The notes below the pieces were generated by a model. The model had not been told where the DNA came from. It saw only the letters and a list, made by a program, of their open reading frames with translations, and did no database searches. A stretch of 32,458 nucleotides of DNA from a virus. This document shows, piece after piece, positions 16,630 to 24,792 of the stretch; position 1 is the first letter of the stretch; each line of letters begins with the position of its first letter. The stretch covers positions 1 to 32,458 of IMG/VR virus record IMGVR_UViG_3300048592_001390; one strand, written 5' to 3'. The position numbers and the translations under genes were made by a program.

Positions 16630-16932
16630 TCAGATCCGCGAGAGACGCGCGCGGCGCTCGGAGCCATCGCCGACCGACCGCAGATCGCGAATCTGGAAGG
16701 CGATGCCGTCGATCACGACACCATCGCGCACAGCGATGCCGACGAACGCCGAGGCCGGAAACGTCATCTCGAAGTCGGTGCCGAGCGCGAGGCCGTCGAG
16801 CATCGTCGTGTCCGGCGCCGAGAAGCCCACCGGACGAGTCTGCGGGGCGCTGCCGTCAGCGGGTTGCCAGACGGCGGTCTTGAGCAGGCCCGCGCGCGCG
16901 GCGGCAGCGAAGATCTGTTCGACGAAGCCCAT
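16630..16932 (-). CDS. Head-tail joining protein, gpFII-like (100 aa)
   Basis: This is a 100-residue protein directly after the capsid gene; its ATG at 16932 shares one base with the capsid stop. It has an N-terminal helix (FVEQIFAAAARAGLLKTAVW) and then a beta domain with MTFPASAFVGIAVRDGVVID followed by GIAFQIRDLRSVGDG. The 'GD.V.IDG..F.IR' ending is what lambda FII-type head-tail connectors show. It would complete the head so that tails can attach. The assignment is from order and pattern rather than a strong motif. Confidence 0.7.
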   Translation of the reverse strand: MGFVEQIFAAAARAGLLKTAVWQPADGSAPQTRPVGFSAPDTTMLDGLALGTDFEMTFPASAFVGIAVRDGVVIDGIAFQIRDLRSVGDGSERRARLSRI

Positions 16933-17936
16933 CAGAGCGTCAACTTCACCAGCACGCCCGGGCGGTGACACATCGGCAGCGGGTTCGATTGCGTGTGCAG
17001 ATCGGTACCGCGGTCGAACTTGCGCGGCTCCTGCTTGGCGTACAGCGGCTGGCCGAGCGTGTTGACGGTCTCGTTGAAGTCCGCCGGCGCGAAGTAGGTG
17101 CCGAAGGTATCGAGGGTGCCAAGCGGGAACGCATGCGCTTCGCCGGCCGCGATAAAGCGACGCGCGTCGCCAGTCTCGGGATCGTTGGCCTGGCCGCGGT
17201 ACTCCTCGAAGGTGATGCCGCCGAAGGTAAAGCCGCGGCGAACATCGTTGATCAGGATCGCGCCGTTCTGCCAGTTCTCGAAGGCCTTCTCGACATTCCC
17301 GTGGCTGGTCAGTGCGGTGAAGAACTCCGGCGAGCACAGGCAGTGAACGCCGTTCATGTATTCGCCCTTGAGCCCTTCCTCGATGGCGGCCAGGGTGGCA
17401 ATGCACTTGGGCTTGACCTTGGTGTTGGCGTTGCCGAGGTCGAAGGCGATGGTCTTGGGGGTGATCTTGAACTCGGCGAACAGGTCGTAGAGCACCGAGC
17501 CATCGGCATCGAGAATCACGCCCTTGAGCGCGCCCATGCGCAGGTGCTCCAGCGTGATCGCATGCTTGTTGCGCATGGTGTCGAGGTGTCGCGCGATGAC
17601 GCCAGCCAGGGTCTCGGCTTCGGTCTCCGAGCCGAACGCGCGCAATCCCTGGACTTCGTCCGGAAGCACCACGTCATCGTGCGGGATGTGCGGCACGACG
17701 AAGGAGCGCAGCGTGCGCTTGCCGCGGATGCCAACCGTGCCCGGCGAACCGGGCGGCTGGGTTGGCAGCAGGTTCAGCACGCCGTTGCGTTCTTCGACCA
17801 GGATCTGGCGCTGACGCACCGGCTTGGCCGGCATCAGGTTCAGCTGCTCGAGGCGGCCGTAGCGGTTGGGCAGCAGGTTGATGGCCGCGGTCAGCGAGGC
17901 CATCGAGAACGCGGGATTGGCGAAGGGATTGTTCAT
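16932..17936 (-). CDS. Major capsid protein, phage protein E family (334 aa)
   Basis: This is the main shell protein of the head, 334 residues compared with 341 in lambda gpE. Recognisable parts are the N-terminal INLLPNRYGRLEQLNLMPAK, the E-family segment RTLRSFVVPHIPHDDVVLPD, the helix ITLEHLRMGALKGVILDADG and the late domain RRGFTFGGITFEEYRGQAND. It follows a lambda D-like decoration protein and an S49 protease with internal scaffold, which is lambda head-gene order. ATG at 17936, 3 bases after the decoration gene. Confidence 0.93.
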   Translation of the reverse strand: MNNPFANPAFSMASLTAAINLLPNRYGRLEQLNLMPAKPVRQRQILVEERNGVLNLLPTQPPGSPGTVGIRGKRTLRSFVVPHIPHDDVVLPDEVQGLRAFGSETEAETLAGVIARHLDTMRNKHAITLEHLRMGALKGVILDADGSVLYDLFAEFKITPKTIAFDLGNANTKVKPKCIATLAAIEEGLKGEYMNGVHCLCSPEFFTALTSHGNVEKAFENWQNGAILINDVRRGFTFGGITFEEYRGQANDPETGDARRFIAAGEAHAFPLGTLDTFGTYFAPADFNETVNTLGQPLYAKQEPRKFDRGTDLHTQSNPLPMCHRPGVLVKLTL

Positions 17937-17939
17937 GGC

Positions 17940-18317
17940 TCAGGCTCCGTGGCGAACGAGCACGCCGAGCGCCTTCAACTGCGCGAGCGCAGTCAGGGTT
18001 TCGGCAGCGGTGATGCCTTCGGGCCACTGCAGCGCGTGCTGGGCGACGATGGCGTGGCGCGCGACGATCAAGGCGTCGTCGCGGTCGATGAGGGTGGCGT
18101 CGCAGGCCTGCAGCAGGACGCCAGCGGCGACCTGGCGGCCATCTGTCGCCGACGGATCGATGCGCGCGTACTGGCCGCTCGCGGTCACCAGGCCCACGAC
18201 CGCGCCGAGCGGCAGGCTCTGGCCAGCACCGACCGTGACGCGGTCACGCGAGTAGAAGTGCGGCGCCTCGTACTTGAGCAGGTCACCGAGATTCATCGAT
18301 TCGATCATCTCGGCCAT
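17940..18317 (-). CDS. Head decoration protein, gpD-like (125 aa)
   Basis: This protein binds the outside of the expanded capsid and stabilises it. Of its 125 residues, YEAPHFYSRDRVTVGAGQSL followed by PLGAVVGLVTASGQY is the typical N-terminal part of the lambda D family, and GVLLQACDATLIDRDDALIV RH is the C-terminal beta part. It sits between the protease and the capsid gene, as in lambda. The ATG at 18317 has GGAGG 8 bases upstream and is one base from the protease stop. A second Met at residue 4 could also serve. Confidence 0.88.
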   Translation of the reverse strand: MAEMIESMNLGDLLKYEAPHFYSRDRVTVGAGQSLPLGAVVGLVTASGQYARIDPSATDGRQVAAGVLLQACDATLIDRDDALIVARHAIVAQHALQWPEGITAAETLTALAQLKALGVLVRHGA

Positions 18318-18318
18318 G

Positions 18319-18663
18319 TCAGTGACCTCCGGTGGTGGCGTTCGCGGTCGCCGCGAGCTTGCGGGCGGCGTCGATCAGCGGATTGCTGGCGGAGGGACGC
18401 GGCGCCTGCGCGTCAGGTGCGATGCGACTGCTGATTTCGGGGCTGTCCTCAGCGAGAACAGCGAGCAGATGCCGGCGCACGGCGTCCGGTGCGGTTTGGG
18501 TTTCGAGGAAGCCGGCGATCAGCTGTGGGCGGCCGGCCAGCGTGCAGATCTGGGCGATCTCCAGCGACTCGGCGAGACCGTAAGCACTGGTCGAGACGGC
18601 CGGCGCAGGTGGGGGGGCGCTGTCCGCCAGGGCGGCGGCAACGGGTTCTGTTTCGGTGGACAT
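18319..18663 (-). CDS. Internal in-frame scaffold protein (Nu3-like, 114 aa)
   Basis: Inside the protease gene, in the same frame, an ATG at 18663 (MSTETEPVAAALADSAPP) has a strong ribosome binding site: GGAG followed by 6 bases before the ATG. The 114-residue product would be the C-terminal tail of the protease alone, Ala/Pro-rich then helical (SLEIAQICTLAGRPQLIAGF...). Lambda makes its scaffold Nu3 in just this way from the end of gene C. The internal start and its ribosome binding site are seen; its use is inferred. Confidence 0.65.
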   Translation of the reverse strand: MSTETEPVAAALADSAPPPAPAVSTSAYGLAESLEIAQICTLAGRPQLIAGFLETQTAPDAVRRHLLAVLAEDSPEISSRIAPDAQAPRPSASNPLIDAARKLAATANATTGGH

Positions 18664-19548
18664 GGATGACTCCAGCAGTGCGGAACGAGTGAGGCCCGGC
18701 GCACGCATGGCGGGCGTCGGGAGGGACAGCGAAGCGGTCAGTTGCGCGAGCGCTTCATCGAAGCTGCCGACGGCGTCGGCCAGGCCCGCCGACACCGCGT
18801 CGGCGCCGAAGAACAGGCCAGCCTCCCAGGCGCGTACCTGGTCGGCAGTGAGGCCGCGATGCATCGCCACGGTCTCGACAAACAGGCCGAACACCCGCTC
18901 GACCTCACGGGTCAGGACGGCTTGCGCCTCGTCGGAGATCGGCTCGTGGGGCGACAAGTCGTTCTTGCGCGCCCCGGCAAAGATCGGGGTGTAGCGAACG
19001 CCCTCCTTGGCATCCTTGGCCGAGTGATCGGCATGCAGGGCGATGACACCGACCGAGCCGACGCCGCCGGTGCGCGCGACGAACACGCGGTCGGCCGCCG
19101 AGGCGAGTGCATAGGCGGCGGAGAAGGCTTGATCATTGGCGACGGCCCACACGGGCTTGACCCGGGCCGCGGCGCGCACGCGATCCGCGAGATCGAAGAC
19201 ACCACCGGATTCACCACCGGGCGAGTCGACATCGAGCAGGATCGCCCGCACCTGCGGATTGGCGAGCGCGGCGTCCAGTTGATCGGCGAGTGCAAGGTAA
19301 CTGGTCAGGCCCGAACTCGCTTCCAGGCCGACCGTGCGCCGCACCAGCGTCCCGTGGATCGGGATCACGGCAATGTGCGGCGGATGCGCGCCGTGAACAC
19401 GCGTTGGCGGCGCTGAGGGCAGCGGCGCGTCGTGGTCGGTGACGCCGATGCGCGCGCCAAGGACCGAGACGATGACGTCGAGCTTGGGACGATGGATGGC
19501 CAGGGGCACGCCGAAGAGGCGCGCCGCCAGGTGGGGCAGCACGGTCAT
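18319..19548 (-). CDS. S49 (SppA/ClpP-like) head maturation protease (409 aa)
   Basis: This is a prohead protease of the lambda gpC type. Residues about 104-114 (LLDVDSPGGES) form the S49 oxyanion region. Ser143 in NDQAFSAAYALASAAD is the likely nucleophile, followed by TGGVGSVGV, and Lys195 in AGARKNDLSP is the likely general base. This Ser-Lys layout is that of short SppA enzymes. Residues about 290-409 are a Pro/Ala-rich linker and a helical tail that can act as scaffold; an internal start there is listed separately. Lambda gpC is 439 residues, so the length fits. ATG at 19548, 20 bases after the portal stop. Confidence 0.92.
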   Translation of the reverse strand: MTVLPHLAARLFGVPLAIHRPKLDVIVSVLGARIGVTDHDAPLPSAPPTRVHGAHPPHIAVIPIHGTLVRRTVGLEASSGLTSYLALADQLDAALANPQVRAILLDVDSPGGESGGVFDLADRVRAAARVKPVWAVANDQAFSAAYALASAADRVFVARTGGVGSVGVIALHADHSAKDAKEGVRYTPIFAGARKNDLSPHEPISDEAQAVLTREVERVFGLFVETVAMHRGLTADQVRAWEAGLFFGADAVSAGLADAVGSFDEALAQLTASLSLPTPAMRAPGLTRSALLESSMSTETEPVAAALADSAPPPAPAVSTSAYGLAESLEIAQICTLAGRPQLIAGFLETQTAPDAVRRHLLAVLAEDSPEISSRIAPDAQAPRPSASNPLIDAARKLAATANATTGGH

Positions 19549-19568
19549 GGATTTCCTTGCGTGGTGAT

Positions 19569-21065
19569 TCAGGCGTCGGCGTCGTCGGGCGACGAAGCCG
19601 GTCGCGGCGGTTGGGTGCTGCCGCCGTCCTTGGAGGTGCGGCGCGGATCGGAATCGAAAATCAAGCCGAGGTCATCGGCGCGCTGGTTGTCGGCGGCGAT
19701 CTCGCGGTCGATGTCCTCGGCGTCGTAGCCGTTCGCCGAGATCGCTTCCGAGCGGCTCATCAGGCCCGAGCGGATCGCGAGCAGCATCGCCTTGTATTCC
19801 TTCTCGGGATCGACCCACTGCCAGCCCTGCGGAATCCACTTCACTTGCAGGTAGTGCCGCCGCCGCGCCGGGCCACCGTGTGCGAATCCGGGCGCCAAGA
19901 GCGCGCCGGACAGCACGGCTTGCTTCATCCACGCGGCCCAGATGGGACGGCACAGCTGATGGACCAGCACGGCGTGCTGCACCATCTCGCAGCGGCGTCG
20001 AAACTCCAGCAGGCCTGCGCGGATCGAGGAGTAGTTGACGCCGGTGAGGTCACCGGTCAGCTGCTCGTAGGTGATGCCGATCGCCGCCGCGACGGCCCGA
20101 AACTGCGTGCGCAGGAACTCCGAGTAGGCGCTGCCCACATCGGCCGGATCGGAGAACTTGATGTCCTCGCCGGGCTCCAGGATCTGCAGCGTGCCGGGCT
20201 CCAGGCTCGCCACCGAGATGCCCTCGGCATCCGGCGTGCCTTCGCCCATCAGCGAGTCCTCGGGGTTCTGGCGGGTCACGAAGCCCGCGAACATCGCCGC
20301 GGTCTTCTTGCGCACCAGTTCGGCGTCGTCGTACTGGTCGAGCTCGTTGAGCTTGACTAGCGCACGCGACAGCCAGGGCTCGCCACGGATCTGACCGGGG
20401 CGAAGCACGCGATACAGGTGCGCGATCTCGCGTGCATCGACCCGAACCGTGTCGAGACCGCCTTGGCCGGACATCGGCGCGAGGCGGCCGTCTTCGGGAT
20501 GCGCGCGGTAGAGGTGATAGGCGACGCGCCGGCCGAGTCCATCGAACTCGATGCCGGCGCGCACGACGTTTCCGTTCGCCAGATCGGTGTTGAGGTGCAT
20601 CGGCAGATGCTCGGGTTCGAGCAACTGGATCTGCAGCGGCACCGCCAGACCATCTTCCGGGCGGCGTGGACGCAGCCGGATCAAGCATTCGCCGCCTTCG
20701 AGCATGGCGCGGCAGGCGAGCGCCTGCAGGCCATAGAAATCGGTCTGGCCGGCAGCGTCAGCATCGTCCGTCCAGTCGCGCCACAGGGATTGCACGTCGG
20801 CGCGGAAGCGCTCATCGGGCGAGAGGCTCTGCGGCTTGATGCCGGTGCCGACCGCGTTGGCGACGAAGGCCTCCAGCGCCGCCTGCGCCCAGGCATTGCG
20901 GCGGACCAGGTCGCGGCTCTTGATCCGCAGATCGACGCCGGTCGCCAGCATCGCGGCCACGGCGCCGGGATTGCCTGGCATCCACGCCAGCGACCGGCGC
21001 CCGCGACCCGCTGCCTCGTGCACCGGGCTGCCGAAGAAGCTGCGCAGTTTCCCGAACCAGGACAT
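19569..21065 (-). CDS. Portal protein, lambda B family (498 aa)
   Basis: This protein forms the ring at the head vertex through which DNA is packed. Its 498 residues begin MSWFGKLRSFFGSPVHEAAG. Family-typical features are SLAWMPGNPGAVAAMLATGV, the helix SRDLVRRNAWAQAALEAFVA NAVGTGIKPQ, ALACRAMLEGGECLIRLRPR, and the core EFLRTQFRAVAAAIGITYEQLTGD-(L)TGVNYSS. The start MSWF at 21065 is chosen because it follows the gpW-like stop by one base and the family begins here. Upstream is the gpW-like connector and downstream the protease, as in lambda. Confidence 0.94.
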   Translation of the reverse strand: MSWFGKLRSFFGSPVHEAAGRGRRSLAWMPGNPGAVAAMLATGVDLRIKSRDLVRRNAWAQAALEAFVANAVGTGIKPQSLSPDERFRADVQSLWRDWTDDADAAGQTDFYGLQALACRAMLEGGECLIRLRPRRPEDGLAVPLQIQLLEPEHLPMHLNTDLANGNVVRAGIEFDGLGRRVAYHLYRAHPEDGRLAPMSGQGGLDTVRVDAREIAHLYRVLRPGQIRGEPWLSRALVKLNELDQYDDAELVRKKTAAMFAGFVTRQNPEDSLMGEGTPDAEGISVASLEPGTLQILEPGEDIKFSDPADVGSAYSEFLRTQFRAVAAAIGITYEQLTGDLTGVNYSSIRAGLLEFRRRCEMVQHAVLVHQLCRPIWAAWMKQAVLSGALLAPGFAHGGPARRRHYLQVKWIPQGWQWVDPEKEYKAMLLAIRSGLMSRSEAISANGYDAEDIDREIAADNQRADDLGLIFDSDPRRTSKDGGSTQPPRPASSPDDADA

Positions 21066-21066
21066 C

Positions 21067-21288
21067 TCAGAAGCCCTTGCGGGTCGTGACCCGGATCTGA
21101 CGCGGCGCGCCGGGCCAGAGGCCGGTGCTGGCCGCCTGTTCGGCAATGCCCCGCTTGACTTCACGGATCGCCGCGAGGAGTTCCTCGACGGAGCGGTACT
21201 CGACCGTGTTGCCGCCAAAGGTGACGCGGCGCTCGCCCTTGGCCAGCGCAGCCTCCAGCGCCTCGAGGTGGTCGGAGGTGAAGGCCAT
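21067..21288 (-). CDS. gpW-like head-tail connector (73 aa)
   Basis: This 73-residue protein of helix-hairpin-helix character begins MAFTSDHLEALEAALAKGER; next comes a short beta hairpin (RVTFGGNTVEYRSVEELLAA) and a second helix (IREVKRGIAEQ). This is the layout of lambda gpW, which stabilises packed DNA and makes the surface for joining the next head protein. The ATG at 21288 overlaps the previous stop by one base (TGATG), and the portal follows after one base. Lambda W is 68 residues and lies just before the portal gene, matching here. Confidence 0.87.
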   Translation of the reverse strand: MAFTSDHLEALEAALAKGERRVTFGGNTVEYRSVEELLAAIREVKRGIAEQAASTGLWPGAPRQIRVTTRKGF

Positions 21289-21680
21289 CAGCGGTACACC
21301 ACGACGTTGACCTCGGCCGAGTCGGTGAAGGTCGATGCGGCGGTCGCGCAGCTGACGTCGAGGAAGCGTGCGGTCTTGAGATCGTCCTCGGCGCGCACGA
21401 CGGCGAACCGTTGCTGTCCGCGATCCACCGAACTGCGCGCGAGCGCCGTCCAGCAGTAGTGGGTATCCGGCAGCCGCATGGCGAAGTGGATGCGGTAGCG
21501 CCCGGCCGCGAGGCGGTCGACCGCCAGAACCTGGTAGGCCGCGCGGATGACGACCTCGCCATCGATCACGCCAAAGCACACCCATGCCCGCGCCACACCC
21601 GGATGCATGGCGTCGATCTTCGACGCCAGCACCCGACCGATGCGGATAGCGAGATCAGCGATGCGGTCGACCAGCGCCAT
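21288..21680 (-). CDS. Fibre-type beta-domain protein in the head gene cluster (130 aa)
   Basis: The 130 residues start with a helix (MALVDRIADLAIRIGRVLAS K) that resembles the start of the adjacent upstream gene product (SLASRIESLVIRVAQEFI). A compact beta domain follows: ARAWVCFGVIDGEVVIRAAY, then GRYRIHFAMRLPDTHYCWTA and the ending FTDSAEVNVVVYR. This 'AWV.F....IR..Y.V......GRY...F....PD..YCW' pattern is found at the C-termini of many tail-fibre proteins. The start at 21680 is chosen because it lies one base after the upstream stop. The shared N-terminal helix with its neighbour suggests both attach to the same site. A head-fibre role is inferred. Confidence 0.75.
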   Translation of the reverse strand: MALVDRIADLAIRIGRVLASKIDAMHPGVARAWVCFGVIDGEVVIRAAYQVLAVDRLAAGRYRIHFAMRLPDTHYCWTALARSSVDRGQQRFAVVRAEDDLKTARFLDVSCATAASTFTDSAEVNVVVYR

Positions 21681-21681
21681 G

Positions 21682-22173
21682 TCAGGCCAGCGCCGCCTCG
21701 AAGACCGCGCTGAAGTCGGTCTCGGGATCGCCGACATCGCTGCTGGCGATGGCGCCGATGTTGCTGCGGACCTGCGCCTGCTCCTCACTGGTCAGCGCCT
21801 GCGCGGCGTCGAAGCGGACGCGGTTGTTGACCGCCGCCAGCAGCGCATCGAGGCCGGTGCTGCCCGAGGTCAGCAGTTCCTGGATCTCCAGCAGGGTGTC
21901 GTAGGCGGCATCGGCACCGCCGAGGATCTCCGCCTTCAGGGTGTCGAGCAGATCGACGATCTTGCTCGACGAGTAGGTCGTGCTGGTCGAGACCTGGCCA
22001 TCGTCGATGCTGCTGGTGGCGGTGACGGCGTCCTTGAGCTCATTGATCGCGGCGACGAGGTTGGACTTGTCGGTGGTGGCCAACTGGGCCAGGTTGCCGG
22101 TCTTCGCGCGCACGTCGATGAACTCCTGCGCGACGCGGATGACCAGACTTTCGATACGGGAAGCCAGACTCAT
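21682..22173 (-). CDS. Head-fibre-like protein (163 aa)
   Basis: The N-terminal helix MSLASRIESLVIRVAQEFID leads into repeat-type sequence of fibres: TGNLAQLATTDKSNLVAAIN ELK, SSKIVDLLDTLKAEILGGAD, and LTSEEQAQVRSNIGA, a motif met many times in tail and head fibres. No enzyme motif. It lies between TerL (31-base gap) and a second protein that starts with a similar helix. Position among head genes rather than tail genes suggests a capsid or neck fibre; this is inference. ATG at 22173. Confidence 0.75.
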   Translation of the reverse strand: MSLASRIESLVIRVAQEFIDVRAKTGNLAQLATTDKSNLVAAINELKDAVTATSSIDDGQVSTSTTYSSSKIVDLLDTLKAEILGGADAAYDTLLEIQELLTSGSTGLDALLAAVNNRVRFDAAQALTSEEQAQVRSNIGAIASSDVGDPETDFSAVFEAALA

Positions 22174-22203
22174 GAAGCACTCCTTGAGATGGGGATGGAT
22201 CGG

Positions 22204-24162
22204 TTACGACAGCCATCGGCTTTTGACGACGCGCCGCCGGATGGGCGCGCCCGGGTGGGCCTGGCCACCGCGTGGGGTGGCCGGGTCGTGGATCGGTAGT
22301 GCGAGGGCAGGTTCGGGCGCGCGTTCGACGCCGAGAGAGCGTTCCAGCTCGCGCCAGTGGCGTTCCTCAAAGCGGTCGAGGCCTGCGGCGGCCGCCGCGG
22401 CGCGGGCGTAGATGTAGCAATCGAGCGCTTCGTTGCGCTCGCGCACCTTCTGCCACTCACGTACCGGAAACCCATTGCGGTCGCGGCGCGTGATCAGCTG
22501 CTCGGCGCACAACTGCTGCACGAACTCCGCATCGATCTGCGGCAGGTGCACGAAGCCAGACGGGAACGTCAGGCTCACATCGTCGTCGCCGACCGTCGCG
22601 CTCTTGCGCAGGTTGTTGTAAAGCTCGAGCTTGGCAATCCCGACCGCCACGGAGAACACCTTGATGCCGCGGCGAAGGCGCTTGCCGTCGCGCGAGACAT
22701 CGACCGCAGTCGGCGTGCCGATCAGGGCTGCGCCGCGTGCCGCGCCCTTGACGGCCATCACGCGCGCATCGCGGCAGGCACGCACGAAGGCATAGGCCTC
22801 CTGCGTGGCGAAACCGGTGTCGAGCGCGAAGCGCACCAGCGGCATCAGCGCACCGGAGGCGTGGGTCCAGTGCTCATCAAGCAGGGCTGAGAGCGCCCGC
22901 CACACGCCCTCGCGTGCGGTGTCGCCCATCAGCACTCGGTGCTCGACCAGCCAGGACTCCTTGCCGCGGCCGAAGGCCCAGATCGAGACTTCGATGCGGT
23001 CCTTCTGCACGTCCGCGCCGCCGACCAGCAGCAGGCCACCGAGCGGTACGGTGCCGACGCGATAGTCCTCTCGGCGCTCGACCAGGCGCTGCCAGTCCGG
23101 GGCCTCACCTTCTTCGACCCAGGTCTCGCCGAGCTCGGTGTTCTTGAAGGTCTTGATTGCCGAGGCCGATCCGGACTCCTTGTTGACCGCGGCCTCCCAG
23201 GCTGCGGCGATATCGCGCCAGGCTCGCCAGCCCACCGGGCTGTAGAGCGAGGACAAGTGGAAGCCTGCGGTCTTGCCGACGACCTCTACGGTCGCGCGCC
23301 ACTCGCCGTGTTCGAGCATCCAGGTCTTGTGGTGCTCGGCAATCGCGGTGTCGCAGGCCTCGCAGATGTAGGCGGCCGTCTCCGGCGCGCCCTTGTCCCA
23401 GCGCAGCTGCTCGAAGCGTAACCATTGCCGGTGCGCGCAATGTGGGCACGGCAGGAAGTACCGACGCTGGTCGCTGGCCTCGTACTCGCGCTCGATGGCC
23501 GAGGCGCCGGCAATCGTCGGCGTCGAGACGATGAAGATCTTGCGGCGCGCAAAGGTGCGCGTGCGCGCCTCGGCGAGCGAGATCGCATCGCCTTCGCCCT
23601 CGACGTCGAGCGGGTAGCCATCGACCTCGTCCAGAAACAGGTAGCGCACCGGCATCGAGCGCAGACCGACCGCGCTGTTCGCGCCGGTCATGACCAGCAC
23701 GCCGCCGCGGAACTCCTTGGCCAGAATCGTGTTGCCCGAATCACGCGAGCGCGCCGGCGCGATCAGTTCCGCGAGGACGCCTGACTCCTCGATCAGCGGG
23801 TCGATGCGCTGCTTGGAGTTACGCTTGGCCATCTCAACGGTCGGCCAGACCGCCATCATCGGACCGGGCGCGTGGTGGATCACGTAACCGATCCAGTTCG
23901 AGCCCATCTCGGTGGCGCCGAGCTGCGCCGCCTTCATAAACACCACGCGCTCGACCGGCGAGGTCGGCGACAGGCAGTCCATGATGGCTTTGAGATACGG
24001 CGTGCGGCTGGTCCGCCAGCGCCCGGGCTCGGCCGAGGCCTTGCTCGACAGCATCCGGTGCCGATCCGACCACTCCGAGACGGTCAGTAGCGGGTCGGGG
24101 AGCAAGCCCTCGCGCCAGGCGCGTTCGAGCTCGGCGGCGCCCTCGTAGATCGTGTCGATCAT
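22204..24162 (-). CDS. terL: Terminase large subunit, GpA family (652 aa)
   Basis: This is the packaging motor: ATPase plus DNA-cutting nuclease, acting at the portal. Residues 77-87 (KAAQLGATEMG) form the Walker A-like loop, 174-181 (YLFLDEVD) the Walker B, and 213-219 (STPTIAG) the coupling motif. CPHC at 239-242 and CEAC at 267-270 form the zinc ribbon of this family. GGADVQKDRIEV at 381-392 starts the RNase-H-like nuclease with its first acidic residue. 652 residues compares with 641 in lambda gpA. The ATG at 24162 overlaps the TerS stop by 4 bases. GpA-family terminases usually belong to cos phages; no cos site could be recognised here. Confidence 0.95.
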   Translation of the reverse strand: MIDTIYEGAAELERAWREGLLPDPLLTVSEWSDRHRMLSSKASAEPGRWRTSRTPYLKAIMDCLSPTSPVERVVFMKAAQLGATEMGSNWIGYVIHHAPGPMMAVWPTVEMAKRNSKQRIDPLIEESGVLAELIAPARSRDSGNTILAKEFRGGVLVMTGANSAVGLRSMPVRYLFLDEVDGYPLDVEGEGDAISLAEARTRTFARRKIFIVSTPTIAGASAIEREYEASDQRRYFLPCPHCAHRQWLRFEQLRWDKGAPETAAYICEACDTAIAEHHKTWMLEHGEWRATVEVVGKTAGFHLSSLYSPVGWRAWRDIAAAWEAAVNKESGSASAIKTFKNTELGETWVEEGEAPDWQRLVERREDYRVGTVPLGGLLLVGGADVQKDRIEVSIWAFGRGKESWLVEHRVLMGDTAREGVWRALSALLDEHWTHASGALMPLVRFALDTGFATQEAYAFVRACRDARVMAVKGAARGAALIGTPTAVDVSRDGKRLRRGIKVFSVAVGIAKLELYNNLRKSATVGDDDVSLTFPSGFVHLPQIDAEFVQQLCAEQLITRRDRNGFPVREWQKVRERNEALDCYIYARAAAAAAGLDRFEERHWRELERSLGVERAPEPALALPIHDPATPRGGQAHPGAPIRRRVVKSRWLS

Positions 24163-24695
24163 TCGATGCGCGGGCGCAACTCGCCCAGCTCCTGCAGGTG
24201 TTCGCGCACAGCCGCCTCCAGGGCGACGTGCAAGGTGTGCGGATCAACGCCGAGGCGTGCGGCCATCTGCGCCGAAATGCGCGCGGGCCAGTTCAACCAG
24301 GCATCGCGCTCGGTGCGCGCCAGCTTGAATACATGCGCGATGGCCTGGTTGCGGTCGACCAGTTCGCCCTTGAGGCGGGCGAGGCGCACCTTGTTGGTCT
24401 GTGCCTTGACCACCTCGTTGACCGTGCGCGCTTGCAACAGGGACGCGCCGCCCGCCGGGAGCGCGGAACCCGCATCGCCTGCGGGGGAAACGTCGGCCGG
24501 AACGGGCGCCCGCGGCGCCGGCGTGCGCGAGCCCACGCGCGGGGCCTCGGTGTTGCGCGACCACTGGGCATCGGCCTGCGTCGGGTCCAGCGTGCCGTCG
24601 GCGTTGGGCGTGATGCGGCCTGCAGCAATGGCTTTGCGCACGGCGGCATCCGATACGCCCCGGTGCCGCGCGTAGGCGCGAATCGACAGTCCCAT
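24159..24695 (-). CDS. terS: Terminase small subunit (178 aa)
   Basis: This is the DNA-recognition subunit of the packaging enzyme. The N-terminus is a helix-turn-helix of Nu1 type (LSIRAYARHRGVSDAAVRKA IAAGRI). After a Pro/Ala linker come ARTVNEVVKAQTNKVRLARL KGELVDRNQA, a helix seen in Nu1-like proteins that contacts the large subunit, and a C-terminal region WLNWPARISAQMAARLG. ATG at 24695 with AAGGG close upstream. It is the last minus-strand gene before the oppositely oriented small-gene island, so it may have its own promoter in the 97-base gap. Confidence 0.9.
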   Translation of the reverse strand: MGLSIRAYARHRGVSDAAVRKAIAAGRITPNADGTLDPTQADAQWSRNTEAPRVGSRTPAPRAPVPADVSPAGDAGSALPAGGASLLQARTVNEVVKAQTNKVRLARLKGELVDRNQAIAHVFKLARTERDAWLNWPARISAQMAARLGVDPHTLHVALEAAVREHLQELGELRPRIE

Positions 24696-24792
24696 CGGCC
24701 CTTTTCAATCAAGTCGAACAAACGACGAAAAGCGCTTGGCTTCACCTCCGCACAGCGCGTTCATCGCCGTCCCCGATCACGAGGACGAGCCG
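24696..24792 (+). promoter_or_regulatory. Divergent gap between TerS and first island gene
   Basis: These 97 bases separate two genes transcribed away from each other, so any promoters for the packaging operon (minus) and the island (plus) could lie here. The stretch 24704-24732 is relatively AT-rich for the window. Repeat copy 1 occupies 24733-24765. I could not assign convincing -35/-10 boxes or a cos site. Confidence 0.4.
24733..24765 (+). repeat. 33-nt cargo element, copy 1
   Basis: Matches CGCTTGGCTTC-N6-GAACAGCGCGTTCATG with GCAC in place of GAAC and C as last base, the most diverged 3' half of the set. It lies 27 bases before ATG 24793, which has GAGG as ribosome binding site. The downstream gene is the one that appears broken. 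Confidence 0.85.

Noticed and set aside
24696-24792. cos site upstream of TerS
   Set aside because: A cos site is expected near the terminase genes of a GpA-type phage, but no staggered dyad with flanking R-type repeats could be identified here.
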